A DNA stretch of 64,000 bases from an uncultured Candidatus Competibacteraceae bacterium (lineage in GTDB: Bacteria; Pseudomonadota; Gammaproteobacteria; Competibacterales; Competibacteraceae), in the NCBI GenBank assembly GCA_903879705.1, contig CAIRMO010000092.1:1-64000 (forward strand). The letters are read 5' to 3'. Below the pieces are notes generated by a model that worked only from the letters and a program-made list of their open reading frames with translations, was not told where the DNA came from and ran no database searches. A program made the position numbers and the translations under genes. Within the stretch, counting starts at the first letter, position 1. Each line of letters begins with the position of its first letter. Shown in pieces: positions 16,787-25,298 of the stretch.

Positions 16787-16865
16787 AAAAAAAAGCCGGA
16801 ACTTGCGTACCGGCCAAAAGAACCACCAAAGGAGGATTGAAAAGCAACATTCAGTTGAATGTTGC
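16787..16865 (-). ncRNA. Candidate small RNA (about 79 nt) upstream of msrQ
   Basis: Read on the minus strand from 16865. First comes a perfect 10-bp hairpin (GCAACATTCA, 2-base spacer, TGAATGTTGC). Next is an unpaired pyrimidine-rich stretch containing AATCCTCCTTTGG, complementary to a Shine-Dalgarno sequence. Last is a terminator GCCGG-T-AC-GCAA-GT-T-CCGGC with a GCAA tetraloop, followed by eight T. A sigma-70 promoter with 17-bp spacing lies immediately upstream, and its predicted start falls on the first base of the hairpin. No ORF fits. It could instead be an attenuated msrQ leader. Confidence 0.6.
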
Positions 16866-16870
16866 AGCGC

Positions 16871-16899
16871 AGTATAAAAGGTTTGTTGCACTGCGTCAA
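16871..16899 (-). promoter_or_regulatory. Sigma-70 promoter of the small RNA
   Basis: On the minus strand TTGACG (16899-16894) is followed after exactly 17 bases by TATACT (16876-16871). The spacer and start region carry repeated TGCA/CTGC-type sequence (CAGTGCAAC, GCGCTGCAAC), which could be a regulator site. Confidence 0.65.
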
Positions 16900-16941
16900 T
16901 ACTTGCAGCGAAATCACCGGACCCCTTTTTATGCAATGGAT

Positions 16942-17961
16942 TCAACGATTCAGTAGCACGATCTTGCCCATCTGTTCCGCCGCCAGCAGCCGTTGATGAG
17001 CGGCCATTGCGCGATCAAGAGGGAAAATTTGGTCGATCACCGGTTCAACCCGGTGGTCAGCGACAAAGCGCAACATCGCCGCAAATTCGTCGGGCGATCC
17101 CATCGTCGAGCCGATGACCCGCGCCTGGCGAAAAAACAGTCGCACCAAGTCCAGCCCAGGCGAATTGCCCGCCGTTGACCCGTACACTATCAACCGCCCG
17201 CCCGGCTTCAATACCGAGAAACAGCCCTTGAAGGCTGAGCCGCCGGTGCCGTCCACCACCACATCGACCCCACCGGTCAGTTTCGCCAACTGTTTATCCC
17301 AATCGTCCGCCCGGTAATTGACCCCGCCCGCCGCGCCCAGTTGTCGGGCCTGTTCGAGCTTGTGGTCATCGCCGCTGGTGACGAATACATGTGCGCCCAG
17401 CGCGACTGCCCACTTCAATGCAAAGGTCGCTACCCCGCCGCCGATGCCCGTCACCAATACCGTTTCGCCCGGCTGTGCTGCGCCCTGGGTCATCAGCGCC
17501 CGCCACGAAGTCAACCCGGCCAACGGGATCGCCGCCGCCTGTTCCCAGTTCAAATGGGCCGGTTTAGGAAATAGATGACCGGCAGGAACGCACAGGTATT
17601 CGGCGAAAGTTCCCGGATCAGGCATGCCCAAGACCCGGAAGGTGGCACTGGGAAAGATGGGATTAGCGCCCCAGTCGTAGGCCGGATAAATGACGACTTC
17701 CTGACCCAGCCAGTCCTGTCCCAACAAATCATCCGGGGCGACCGGGCCAATTTTATCGACGACGCCGGCCCCGTCAGAACCGGTGGTGCAAGGCAAGCGG
17801 AGGCCTGGATATTGGCCGAGCGTGATCCAGACATCGCGGCGATTCAGGGCCGAGGCCTGGAGACGCACCCGTACCTGACCGGGACCGGGTTCCGGGATTG
17901 CCCTTTCTTCAATTTGCACCTGATCGGGACCGCCGAGTTGGCGGAGAATGACGGCTTTCAT
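16942..17961 (-). CDS. Zinc-type alcohol dehydrogenase / quinone oxidoreductase family (MDR)
   Basis: A 339-residue medium-chain dehydrogenase/reductase. The N-terminal GroES-like part starts MKAVILRQLGG and has EPGPGQVRVRLQASALNRRD. The NAD(P) Rossmann motif is VLVTGIGGGVATFALKWAVALG. The end, AEQMGKIVLLNR, is typical of quinone-reductase-like members. The usual catalytic zinc Cys-His-Glu set is not clearly present (NRRDVW in place of a C-x-x-D pattern), suggesting a zinc-independent reductase. Substrate is unknown. It is divergent from the PFOR operon, with about 270 bases between. Confidence 0.85.
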   Translation of the reverse strand: MKAVILRQLGGPDQVQIEERAIPEPGPGQVRVRLQASALNRRDVWITLGQYPGLRLPCTTGSDGAGVVDKIGPVAPDDLLGQDWLGQEVVIYPAYDWGANPIFPSATFRVLGMPDPGTFAEYLCVPAGHLFPKPAHLNWEQAAAIPLAGLTSWRALMTQGAAQPGETVLVTGIGGGVATFALKWAVALGAHVFVTSGDDHKLEQARQLGAAGGVNYRADDWDKQLAKLTGGVDVVVDGTGGSAFKGCFSVLKPGGRLIVYGSTAGNSPGLDLVRLFFRQARVIGSTMGSPDEFAAMLRFVADHRVEPVIDQIFPLDRAMAAHQRLLAAEQMGKIVLLNR

Positions 17962-18229
17962 GGAGTGACTTCCTGGTGAATTGAAAAGTTATTTGCAAGA
18001 AAAGCCGGGCGGGGAACGCCGGCCGTTATTCACTTCCCGCCAAAATGGTCTACGGTTAGCGGGTAAGTCTAGTTTGACCGGGCACGCCGCGCCGGGGAGA
18101 CTTCCGAGGCGGGTGCCGCCCGCCGCTCCCAGCGTATGCCCGACAACCGCATACTTGAACCCTGTATCGGGACCCCGCGCTCCGGCGCGGGTGCCTCCCG
18201 CCACCAGAGACGACGAAGAAGAGAATCTG

Positions 18230-19873
18230 ATGACTGATAGCCCAATCAATATGACTCGCCCGCTGGACCTGACGCACGAGAAGCACAACGTCGGTCCGCA
18301 GCGTATCCAGCGGCCGCTGTATGCCGATTTGCTCCCGACCTGCAATAACGCCTGTCCAGCGGGCGAAAATATCCAGGCCTGGCTGACCCACGCGCAAGCC
18401 GGGCGGTTTAGGGAAGCCTGGCAAAGCCTGACCGAGAATAATCCGTTTCCGGCAATTCACGGCCGGGTGTGTTACCACCCCTGCGAAACCGCCTGCAATC
18501 GAGGCCATCTGGATTCCTCGGTCAGTATCCACGCCGTCGAACGCTTCCTCGGCGATCTGGCCTTGCAGGAAAACTGGCAATTTGAAACCACCACCACCCC
18601 GGCCAGCGGCAAACGGGTGTTGGTGGTCGGCGCGGGCCCCAGCGGTCTGTCCGCGGCCTACCATCTGGCGCAACTCGGCCATGAGGTCGAGGTTCACGAG
18701 GCCGGGCCAATGGCGGGCGGAATGATGCACTTTGGCATCCCGTCCTACCGGCTGCCCCGCGACGTGCTGGATGCCGAGGTCAAGCGAATTGAGAACATGG
18801 GCGTTAAGATCGTTCTCAATCACCGGGTTGATGATCTCGTAGCCGAGAAAGACGACGGTGATTTTGATGCCATCTTCATCGCGGTCGGCGCCCACATCAG
18901 CAAGCGCACCGATATTCCTTCCCGCGACGCCGGCAAGATGCTGGATGCGATCAGCTTCCTCAAGGATGTCGAGGCAGGTAACGCCCCGAAACTGGGCCGG
19001 CGGGTGGCGATTTATGGCGGTGGCAACACCGCGATGGATGCGGCCCGGGTCGCCAAGCGCTTGGGATATGAACCGCTGATCATCTATCGCCGCGACCGCG
19101 CTCACATGCCGGCCCACGATTTCGAGGCGACCGAGGCGCTGGAGGAGGGAGTCAAGATTCACTGGCTGCGCACCATCAAGAACATCACCGAGACCACTTT
19201 TACGGTTGAAATCATGGAGGTGGACGACAAGGGCCGGCCCCGCCCAACCGGGCAGTTTGAAACGCTGGAAGCCGACGCCTTGATCATGGCGCTCGGCCAG
19301 GATGTCGATACCAGCTTTATGCACAAGATGCCCGGCCTGCAATTCAAGGAAGACGGGGTGGTGATCGTCAACGAGCAGATGATGACCGGTTGTCCGGGAC
19401 TGTTTGCCGGTGGCGACATGGTGCCGTCCGACCGCACGGTGACGATCGGGGTCGGTCACGGCAAGAAAGCGGCCCGCAATATCGACGCCTGGTTGCGCGG
19501 CGAATCCTACGTCAAGCCGCGCAAGCATGATCTGGCGACCTTCGACAAACTGCACGTCTGGTACTACACCGACGCGACCCAGCGCCCGCAAGGCCATCTC
19601 GACATCAAGGGCCGCCAGAGCAGCTTCAAGGAAGTGGTGGAAGGTCTGAGCCAGAAAGCGGCCCTGTATGAGGCCAAGCGTTGCCTGTCCTGTGGCAACT
19701 GCTATGAGTGCGACGGCTGTTTTGGGGCCTGCCCCGAAGACGCGATCATCAAGCTGGGGCCGGGCAAGCGCTACCGCTACGACTATGATCTCTGCACCGG
19801 CTGTGCGGTGTGCTTCGAGCAATGCCCCTGCCATGCCATCGAGATGATCCCGGAACCGGCGACGGCGGGCTAA
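18230..19873 (+). CDS. GltD-like FAD/NAD(P) oxidoreductase with C-terminal 2x[4Fe-4S] ferredoxin domain
   Basis: About 547 residues from ATG 18230 (MTDSPINMTRPL); the frame extends upstream to 17981 without homology. The N-terminus has a GltD-type Fe-S cluster domain (CNNACPAGENIQ, CYHPCETACNRG). Then come an FAD site (VVGAGPSGLSAAYHLA), an NAD(P) site (AIYGGGNTAMDAARVAKRLG) and a closing flavin motif (GLFAGGDMV). The C-terminus carries two ferredoxin motifs (CLSCGNCYECDGCFGACP, CTGCAVCFEQCP). It lies 65 bases upstream of the PFOR gene. It could exchange electrons between PFOR-reduced ferredoxin and NAD(P)H. The actual partner is inferred. Confidence 0.85.
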   Translation: MTDSPINMTRPLDLTHEKHNVGPQRIQRPLYADLLPTCNNACPAGENIQAWLTHAQAGRFREAWQSLTENNPFPAIHGRVCYHPCETACNRGHLDSSVSIHAVERFLGDLALQENWQFETTTTPASGKRVLVVGAGPSGLSAAYHLAQLGHEVEVHEAGPMAGGMMHFGIPSYRLPRDVLDAEVKRIENMGVKIVLNHRVDDLVAEKDDGDFDAIFIAVGAHISKRTDIPSRDAGKMLDAISFLKDVEAGNAPKLGRRVAIYGGGNTAMDAARVAKRLGYEPLIIYRRDRAHMPAHDFEATEALEEGVKIHWLRTIKNITETTFTVEIMEVDDKGRPRPTGQFETLEADALIMALGQDVDTSFMHKMPGLQFKEDGVVIVNEQMMTGCPGLFAGGDMVPSDRTVTIGVGHGKKAARNIDAWLRGESYVKPRKHDLATFDKLHVWYYTDATQRPQGHLDIKGRQSSFKEVVEGLSQKAALYEAKRCLSCGNCYECDGCFGACPEDAIIKLGPGKRYRYDYDLCTGCAVCFEQCPCHAIEMIPEPATAG

Positions 19874-19938
19874 GGCGAATCACCGGAATTTCACCGCCCG
19901 CCGTCTGTGCGGGCCAGATTAAACAAAAGAGAAGCCTA

Positions 19939-22900
19939 ATGACTGAACGGCAAGTCACTACCATTGACGGCAACGAGGCTGCGGCCTACGTCGCCTATCG
20001 GGTTAATGAAGTTTGCACTATTTATCCCATCACTCCGTCCTCGACGATGGCCGAACTGGCGGATCAATGGGCGGCGGAGGGCGTGAAGAATATCTGGGGC
20101 ACGGTCCCGCTGGTCATGGAAATGCAGAGTGAAGGCGGCGCGGCGGGCGCGGCGCATGGCGCGTTGCAGACCGGGGCGTTGACCACCACGTTCACGGCCT
20201 CGCAGGGTCTCATGTTGATGATTCCCAACATGTACAAGATCGCTGGTGAACTGACTTCGGCGGTATTTCACGTCGCGGCCCGCTCGCTGGCGACCCAGGG
20301 ATTGTCAATCTTCGGCGACCATCAGGACGTGATGGCGGTACGGCCCACCGGCTTCTGCCTACTGGCCTCGAATTCGGTGCAGGAAGCCCACGATATGGCG
20401 CTGATCGCCCAGGCCGCGACCCTGGAAGCACGGGTGCCGTTTATCCACTTCTTCGATGGTTTCCGCACCTCGCACGAAGTCAACAAGCTGACCCTGCTGA
20501 CCGATGACGAAATCCGGGCGATGATCCAGGATGACCTGGTGCTGGCCCATCGCGCCCGCGCCCTGAATCCGGATCGCCCGTTCATTCGTGGCACCGCCCA
20601 GAATCCCGATACCTATTTCCAGAGCCGCGAGACGGTCAATCCGTTTTACGTCAAGGTGCCGGGCATCGTGCAGGCAGCGATGGACAAGTTCGCTGGCCTG
20701 ACCGGGCGTCGCTATAACCTGTTCGATTACTTCGGCGATCCGGCGGCGGATCGGGTGCTGGTGATCATGGGGTCCGGCGCGGAAGCCGCCTGTGAAACTG
20801 CCGCCTGGCTCAACCAGCGCGGCGAAAAGGTCGGGGTAGTGCAGGTTCATTTATACCTGCCGTTGTCAGCCAGTGCGTTCCTGGCGACACTGCCTCCCAG
20901 CGTCAAAGCCATTGCGGTGCTGGATCGCACCAAGGAACCGGGTGCCGGCGGCGAGCCGCTGTACATGGAAGTGGTCAATACCCTGTTCGAGGCCCAGGCG
21001 ACCGGGACATTGCCCACTGCGGTGCTACCACGGGTGATTGGCGGTCGCTACGGATTGTCGTCCAAGGAATTTACTCCGGCGATGGTCAAGGCGGTGTTTG
21101 ATGAACTGCGGAAAGATCAGCCCAAGAATCATTTCACCGTCGGCATCACTGACGATGTGACCTTCACCAGTCTGGATGTCGATCCGAACTTCATCATCGA
21201 GTCCGATCAAGTGGTGCGGGCGATGTTTTTCGGTTTGGGTGCGGATGGCACGGTCGGGGCGAACAAGAATTCGATCAAGATCATCGGCGACGACCCGGAG
21301 TTTTACGCGCAGGGCTATTTCGTCTACGACTCGAAAAAATCCGGGTCACAGACCGTTTCCCATCTGCGTTTTGGCCCCGATCCGATCCGCTCGTCCTATC
21401 TGGTGCAATCGGCCAATTTTATCGGCTGCCACCAGTTCAATTTCCTCGATCGCGGCGATGTGCTGAAACGGGCCGCGCCGGGCGCGATTGTGCTGCTCAA
21501 CACCAGTCCGCATGAGCCGGAAGAAGCCTGGGATCGGCTACCGCGCCCGGTGCAGGACGAGATCATCGCCAAGAAGCTGGAGGTCTACGGAATCAACGCC
21601 GAAAAGGTCGCGCGCGACAACGGCATGGGGACGCGGATCAACACCATCATGCAGACCTGTTTCTTCGCTATTTCCAAGGTGCTGCCCCGCGACAAGGCGA
21701 TTGACAAGATCAAGTATTCCATCAAGAAAACCTACGCCCGCAAGGGTGACGAGGTGGTGAAGAAGAACTTTGAGGCGGTCGATAACACCCTGATCAATCT
21801 GCGACAAATCGCGGTGCCCGCCTTGGCGACCAGCACCCGGCAATTGCCGCCGGTTGTTCCGGCTGGGGCACCGGACTTTGTGCAACGGGTCACGGCGATG
21901 ATGATGGCCGGACGCGGCGATGAACTGCCGGTCAGCGCCCTGCCGATTGATGGCACTTACCCCAGCGCCACGACGCAATGGGAAAAACGCAACATTTCGA
22001 CCTTCGTGCCGATCTGGGAGCCGAATATCTGCATCCAGTGCGGCAATTGCAGCATGGTTTGCCCGCATGGCGTGATCCGCTCCAAGTTCTATCACGACGC
22101 CAGTCTGGAAAAGGCTCCGACGGCATTCAAGCACGCACCGATTGATGCTCGGGGCTTCCCGGATATTCGCTACACGTTGCAGGTTTATCTGGAAGACTGC
22201 ACCGGCTGCGGGCTGTGCGTCGAAGTCTGCCCGGCCAAGAGCAAGGAACAGACCGGTCGCAAGGCGATCAACATGGCGCTCAAGGAACCGGTGCTGGAAG
22301 CGGAACGGGCCAACATCGGCTTCTTCGAGGCCTTGCCGGAAGTGGATCGCGGGCGGGTGGACTTCTCCACGGTGCGCGGGGTGCAATTCCTGCCGCCGCT
22401 GTTCGAGTTCTCCGGGGCCTGCTCCGGCTGCGGCGAGACGCCGTATGTGAAATTGCTTTCGCAACTGTTTGGCGACCGGTTGCTGGTGGCGAATGCGACC
22501 GGTTGCTCGTCGATTTATGGCGGCAACTTGCCCACGACGCCGTGGGCAGTGAATCACGAAGGCCGTGGCCCGGCTTGGTCCAACTCGTTGTTTGAGGACA
22601 ATGCCGAATTTGGGCTGGGTTTTCGCCTGACCGCCGACAAACATCTGGGCTATGCCCAGGAACTGTTGCGGGCGCTGGCGGACAAGATTGGCGCAGATTT
22701 GGTGGACGAACTGATCAGCGCTGAACAGATCACCGAGACCGATATTCGTCGCCAGCGTGGCCGGCTTGCCGAATTGAAACAGCGGTTATCGGATATTGCG
22801 GATCCCCGCGCCCGGCAACTGCTGGCGGTCGTGGATCAGATGGTGCGGCGCAGTGTCTGGATCGTCGGCGGTGACGGCTGGGCTTATGACATTGGTTCTG

Positions 22901-23523
22901 CCGGGGTCGATCATGTGCTGTCCACCGGACGCGATGTGAATATCCTGGTGATGGATACCGAGGTCTATTCCAACACCGGCGGCCAGATGTCCAAATCGAC
23001 CCCGATGGGCGCGGTCGCCAAGTTCGCGGCGGCGGGCAAGCAGGTCGGCAAGAAGGACATCGCCATGCAGGCGGTCTCCTACGGCAATGTCTATGTGGCG
23101 CGGATTGCCTTGGGTGCCAATCCACAGCAGGCGTTGCTGGCGTTCCGCGAGGCCGAGGCCTATGACGGGCCGGCGCTGATTCTGGCCTACAGCCACTGCA
23201 TCGCCCACGGCATCAACATGCAGCGCGGACTGGATCAGCAGCATCTGGCGGTGGAATGTGGGCATTGGCCGTTGTTCCGTTACAACCCGGCGGTGCGGGA
23301 ATCGAACGAAAATCCGTTCATTCTCGATTCGCCGCGCCCGAAGATCCCGCTTAAGAAGTACGCCTACAACGAGATGCGTTACAAGGTGCTGGCGCACACC
23401 AACCCGCAGGAGGCCGAACATCTGATGGATCTGGCGCAACAGGCGATCAACCGGCGCTGGACCATGTATGAAGACATGGCGGCCCGCAGTGGCGACACCT
23501 TCCATCCGACGTTCAAGCCGTAA
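19939..23523 (+). CDS. nifJ: Pyruvate:ferredoxin (flavodoxin) oxidoreductase
   Basis: A 1194-residue single-chain PFOR from ATG 19939 (MTERQVTTIDGNEAAAYVAY). It interconverts pyruvate plus CoA with acetyl-CoA, CO2 and reduced ferredoxin. In order it has a pyruvate-binding domain (YPITPSSTMAELAD), a CoA-related domain II, two [4Fe-4S] motifs (CIQCGNCSMVCP, CTGCGLCVEVCP), and the TPP domain with the proximal-cluster Cys (CSGCGE, ATGCSSIYGG) and GDGWAYDIG...NTGGQMSKSTP. All expected Cys are present. It is middle gene of a three-gene operon. It allows anaerobic pyruvate oxidation in an organism that also has a glyoxylate shunt. Confidence 0.97.
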   Translation: MTERQVTTIDGNEAAAYVAYRVNEVCTIYPITPSSTMAELADQWAAEGVKNIWGTVPLVMEMQSEGGAAGAAHGALQTGALTTTFTASQGLMLMIPNMYKIAGELTSAVFHVAARSLATQGLSIFGDHQDVMAVRPTGFCLLASNSVQEAHDMALIAQAATLEARVPFIHFFDGFRTSHEVNKLTLLTDDEIRAMIQDDLVLAHRARALNPDRPFIRGTAQNPDTYFQSRETVNPFYVKVPGIVQAAMDKFAGLTGRRYNLFDYFGDPAADRVLVIMGSGAEAACETAAWLNQRGEKVGVVQVHLYLPLSASAFLATLPPSVKAIAVLDRTKEPGAGGEPLYMEVVNTLFEAQATGTLPTAVLPRVIGGRYGLSSKEFTPAMVKAVFDELRKDQPKNHFTVGITDDVTFTSLDVDPNFIIESDQVVRAMFFGLGADGTVGANKNSIKIIGDDPEFYAQGYFVYDSKKSGSQTVSHLRFGPDPIRSSYLVQSANFIGCHQFNFLDRGDVLKRAAPGAIVLLNTSPHEPEEAWDRLPRPVQDEIIAKKLEVYGINAEKVARDNGMGTRINTIMQTCFFAISKVLPRDKAIDKIKYSIKKTYARKGDEVVKKNFEAVDNTLINLRQIAVPALATSTRQLPPVVPAGAPDFVQRVTAMMMAGRGDELPVSALPIDGTYPSATTQWEKRNISTFVPIWEPNICIQCGNCSMVCPHGVIRSKFYHDASLEKAPTAFKHAPIDARGFPDIRYTLQVYLEDCTGCGLCVEVCPAKSKEQTGRKAINMALKEPVLEAERANIGFFEALPEVDRGRVDFSTVRGVQFLPPLFEFSGACSGCGETPYVKLLSQLFGDRLLVANATGCSSIYGGNLPTTPWAVNHEGRGPAWSNSLFEDNAEFGLGFRLTADKHLGYAQELLRALADKIGADLVDELISAEQITETDIRRQRGRLAELKQRLSDIADPRARQLLAVVDQMVRRSVWIVGGDGWAYDIGSAGVDHVLSTGRDVNILVMDTEVYSNTGGQMSKSTPMGAVAKFAAAGKQVGKKDIAMQAVSYGNVYVARIALGANPQQALLAFREAEAYDGPALILAYSHCIAHGINMQRGLDQQHLAVECGHWPLFRYNPAVRESNENPFILDSPRPKIPLKKYAYNEMRYKVLAHTNPQEAEHLMDLAQQAINRRWTMYEDMAARSGDTFHPTFKP

Positions 23524-23570
23524 CCACCCTCATCCCCAACCCCTCTCCCGCTGGCGGGCGAGGGGAGTAC
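23524..23570. repeat. Short palindromic intergenic repeat
   Basis: A stretch of the CCCTCATCCCCAACCCCTCTC type, with CTCTCCCGC pairing to GCGGGCGAG. This kind of repeat is widely dispersed in proteobacterial genomes. It sits directly after the nifJ stop and could end or process the transcript before the third operon gene. Confidence 0.5.
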
Positions 23571-23633
23571 ATGGGCTAAAGGCCACCGGTTACTGATTGG
23601 CATCCTGCACCGAGTTAAAGTTAAGGAATGATC

Positions 23634-24635
23634 ATGGATTTAAGAACGACTTATATGGGGATGGAGCTGAAACATCCCATCGTGGCGTCATCGTCGCCGT
23701 TGGCGGGGAGTGTCGCCAACATCAAGCGTCTGGAAGATGCCGGCGCGTCTGCCGTGGTGCTGTTTTCGCTGTTTGAAGAGCAGTTGAAGCACGACAGCGC
23801 GGCGATGGAACACCTGATGACCGCCGGGACCGAGAGTTTTGCCGAGTCACTGAGTTATTTTCCCGAGGTGGACGACTACACAGTGGGTCCCGATACCTAT
23901 CTGGATCTGCTGCGGCGTTCGTCAGCGGCAGTGGATATTCCGGTGATTGGCAGCCTGAACGGCATCACCAACACCGGCTGGATTGAATATGCCCAGTTGA
24001 TGCAGCAGGCTGGCGCGAGGGGGATCGAGCTGAATATCTATTACATCCCCGCCGATCTGACCACCAGTGGCCGCGAGGTCGAAGATCGCTATCTGGACAT
24101 TGTGAAGGCGGTCAAGGCTGCGGTGACGGTGCCGGTCGCGGTCAAGCTCAGTCCGTTCTTCAGCGCGATTGGCGCGATGGCGAAGTCACTGGATGACGCC
24201 GGGGCCGATGCGCTGGTGCTGTTCAACCGCTTCTATCAGCCGGATTTTGATCTGGATCGGCTGGAAGTCGCGCCAAACCTGCATCTCAGCACCCCGGATG
24301 AAATTCGCCTGCCGCTGCTGTGGATCGCGGTGCTGTACGGCAAGCTGCGGGCCTCGCTGGGCGCAACCCGGGGCGTGCATACCCCGATTGAAGTGGTGAA
24401 GTATCTGATGGCGGGGGCCGATGCGGTGATGACCACTTCAGCGCTGCTCAAGAATGGCATCAGTTACATTTCGATCCTGCGCGATGGCCTGAAAACCTGG
24501 ATGGAGATTCATCAATATGAATCGGTCGCGCAAATGAAGGGGTCGATGAGTCAGCAGAATGTAGCCGATCCGACGGCCTTTGAGCGGGCCAATTACATCA
24601 AGACCTTGGAGAGCTACAAGGGCAATTACACCTGA
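23634..24635 (+). CDS. Dihydroorotate dehydrogenase-like protein
   Basis: A 333-residue TIM-barrel flavoprotein like DHOD/PreA. Visible are the N-terminal LRTTYMGMELKHPIVASSSPL, the FMN-site IPVIGSLNGIT, ELNIYY (in place of the N-x-S/CP pattern), VAVKLSPFFS, and a C-terminal phosphate-binding region GADAVMTTSALL. True pyrimidine-pathway DHODs have a catalytic Cys or Ser loop that is not obvious here. The consistent pairing with PFOR suggests a fermentative redox role. ATG 23634 is chosen because AAGGA lies 7 bases upstream; ATG 23628 would overlap it. A terminator follows at 24692. Confidence 0.85.
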   Translation: MDLRTTYMGMELKHPIVASSSPLAGSVANIKRLEDAGASAVVLFSLFEEQLKHDSAAMEHLMTAGTESFAESLSYFPEVDDYTVGPDTYLDLLRRSSAAVDIPVIGSLNGITNTGWIEYAQLMQQAGARGIELNIYYIPADLTTSGREVEDRYLDIVKAVKAAVTVPVAVKLSPFFSAIGAMAKSLDDAGADALVLFNRFYQPDFDLDRLEVAPNLHLSTPDEIRLPLLWIAVLYGKLRASLGATRGVHTPIEVVKYLMAGADAVMTTSALLKNGISYISILRDGLKTWMEIHQYESVAQMKGSMSQQNVADPTAFERANYIKTLESYKGNYT

Positions 24636-24691
24636 TCGGGCAACCGCTCAGACCGCTTGATTGACCTCGGTTATTCGCTTGGAGGTCTTGA

Positions 24692-24719
24692 GGGATCGCA
24701 AGAAGCGATCCTTTTTTTG
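24692..24719 (+). terminator. Rho-independent terminator of the PFOR operon
   Basis: GGATCGC/GCGATCC closes an AAGAA loop and is followed by seven T. It ends the three-gene operon before the convergent regA. Confidence 0.9.
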
Positions 24720-24743
24720 TGGGTATCGATCACCCCACTGCCG

Positions 24744-25298
24744 CTAACCCTTGACTGGCCGCTTGCCCAATTTGCGCTGCAAGGTGCGGCGGTGCATGTT
24801 CAATTGCCGGGCAGTGGCGGAGATGTTGCCGTCGTTGTCGTGTAGCACTCGCTGAATATGCTCCCACTCCAGCCGGTTGATGCTCAATGGCCGGGCATTG
24901 ATGGGCATGGCCGGATCGCCGCCGTTCACTGCAAATGCCGCCAGAATTTGATCGGCATCGGCGGGTTTGGGCAGGTAATTCAGTGCACCGAGCTTGATCG
25001 CCTCGACCGCCGTAGCAATGCTGGCATAGCCGGTTAACACGACGATGCGGATCGCCGGCTCCACTGTCAGCAGCTCCGGGATCAGCATCAGCCCGGAATC
25101 GCCCGCCAAGTTTAAATCCAGTACCACATATTCGGGTGGATCGGCTTGGGCGATTTGCAAGGCGGTGGTGCTGGTGTGCGCGGTGCTGACCGCGAAGCCG
25201 CGCCGGGTCAGGGCTTGCGCCAGCACCCGGCAAAAGGTCGCATCATCATCCACCAGCAGCAGGCTGGAACTCTCGGCGGTGATGTCATTGCCGTTCAC
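24744..25298 (-). CDS. regA: Redox response regulator RegA/PrrA/ActR
   Basis: A 184-residue response regulator, exactly the usual RegA length. The receiver has SLLLVDDDATFC, the phospho-acceptor in YVVLDLNLAGDSGL, VVLTGYASIATAVEA and LPKPAD. A short linker leads to a Fis-type HTH, WEHIQRVLHDNDGNISATARQLNMHRRTLQRKLGKR, which is the RegA DNA-binding signature. It overlaps the stop region of regB by 4 bases (ATGA type), so the two are coupled. In other proteobacteria RegA activates genes for redox-dependent metabolism. Targets here are not known. Confidence 0.92.
   Translation of the reverse strand: MNGNDITAESSSLLLVDDDATFCRVLAQALTRRGFAVSTAHTSTTALQIAQADPPEYVVLDLNLAGDSGLMLIPELLTVEPAIRIVVLTGYASIATAVEAIKLGALNYLPKPADADQILAAFAVNGGDPAMPINARPLSINRLEWEHIQRVLHDNDGNISATARQLNMHRRTLQRKLGKRPVKG

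Noticed and set aside
18100-18229. Translation of the GltD-like gene from the upstream start at 17981
   Set aside because: The extra 83 residues are low-complexity Pro/Arg-rich, have no homology, and the start at 18230 has a purine-rich ribosome-binding stretch.
18056-19834. A 592-residue minus-strand frame opposite the GltD-like gene
   Set aside because: It is an antisense shadow of a GC-rich gene with clear Fe-S and nucleotide motifs on the plus strand.
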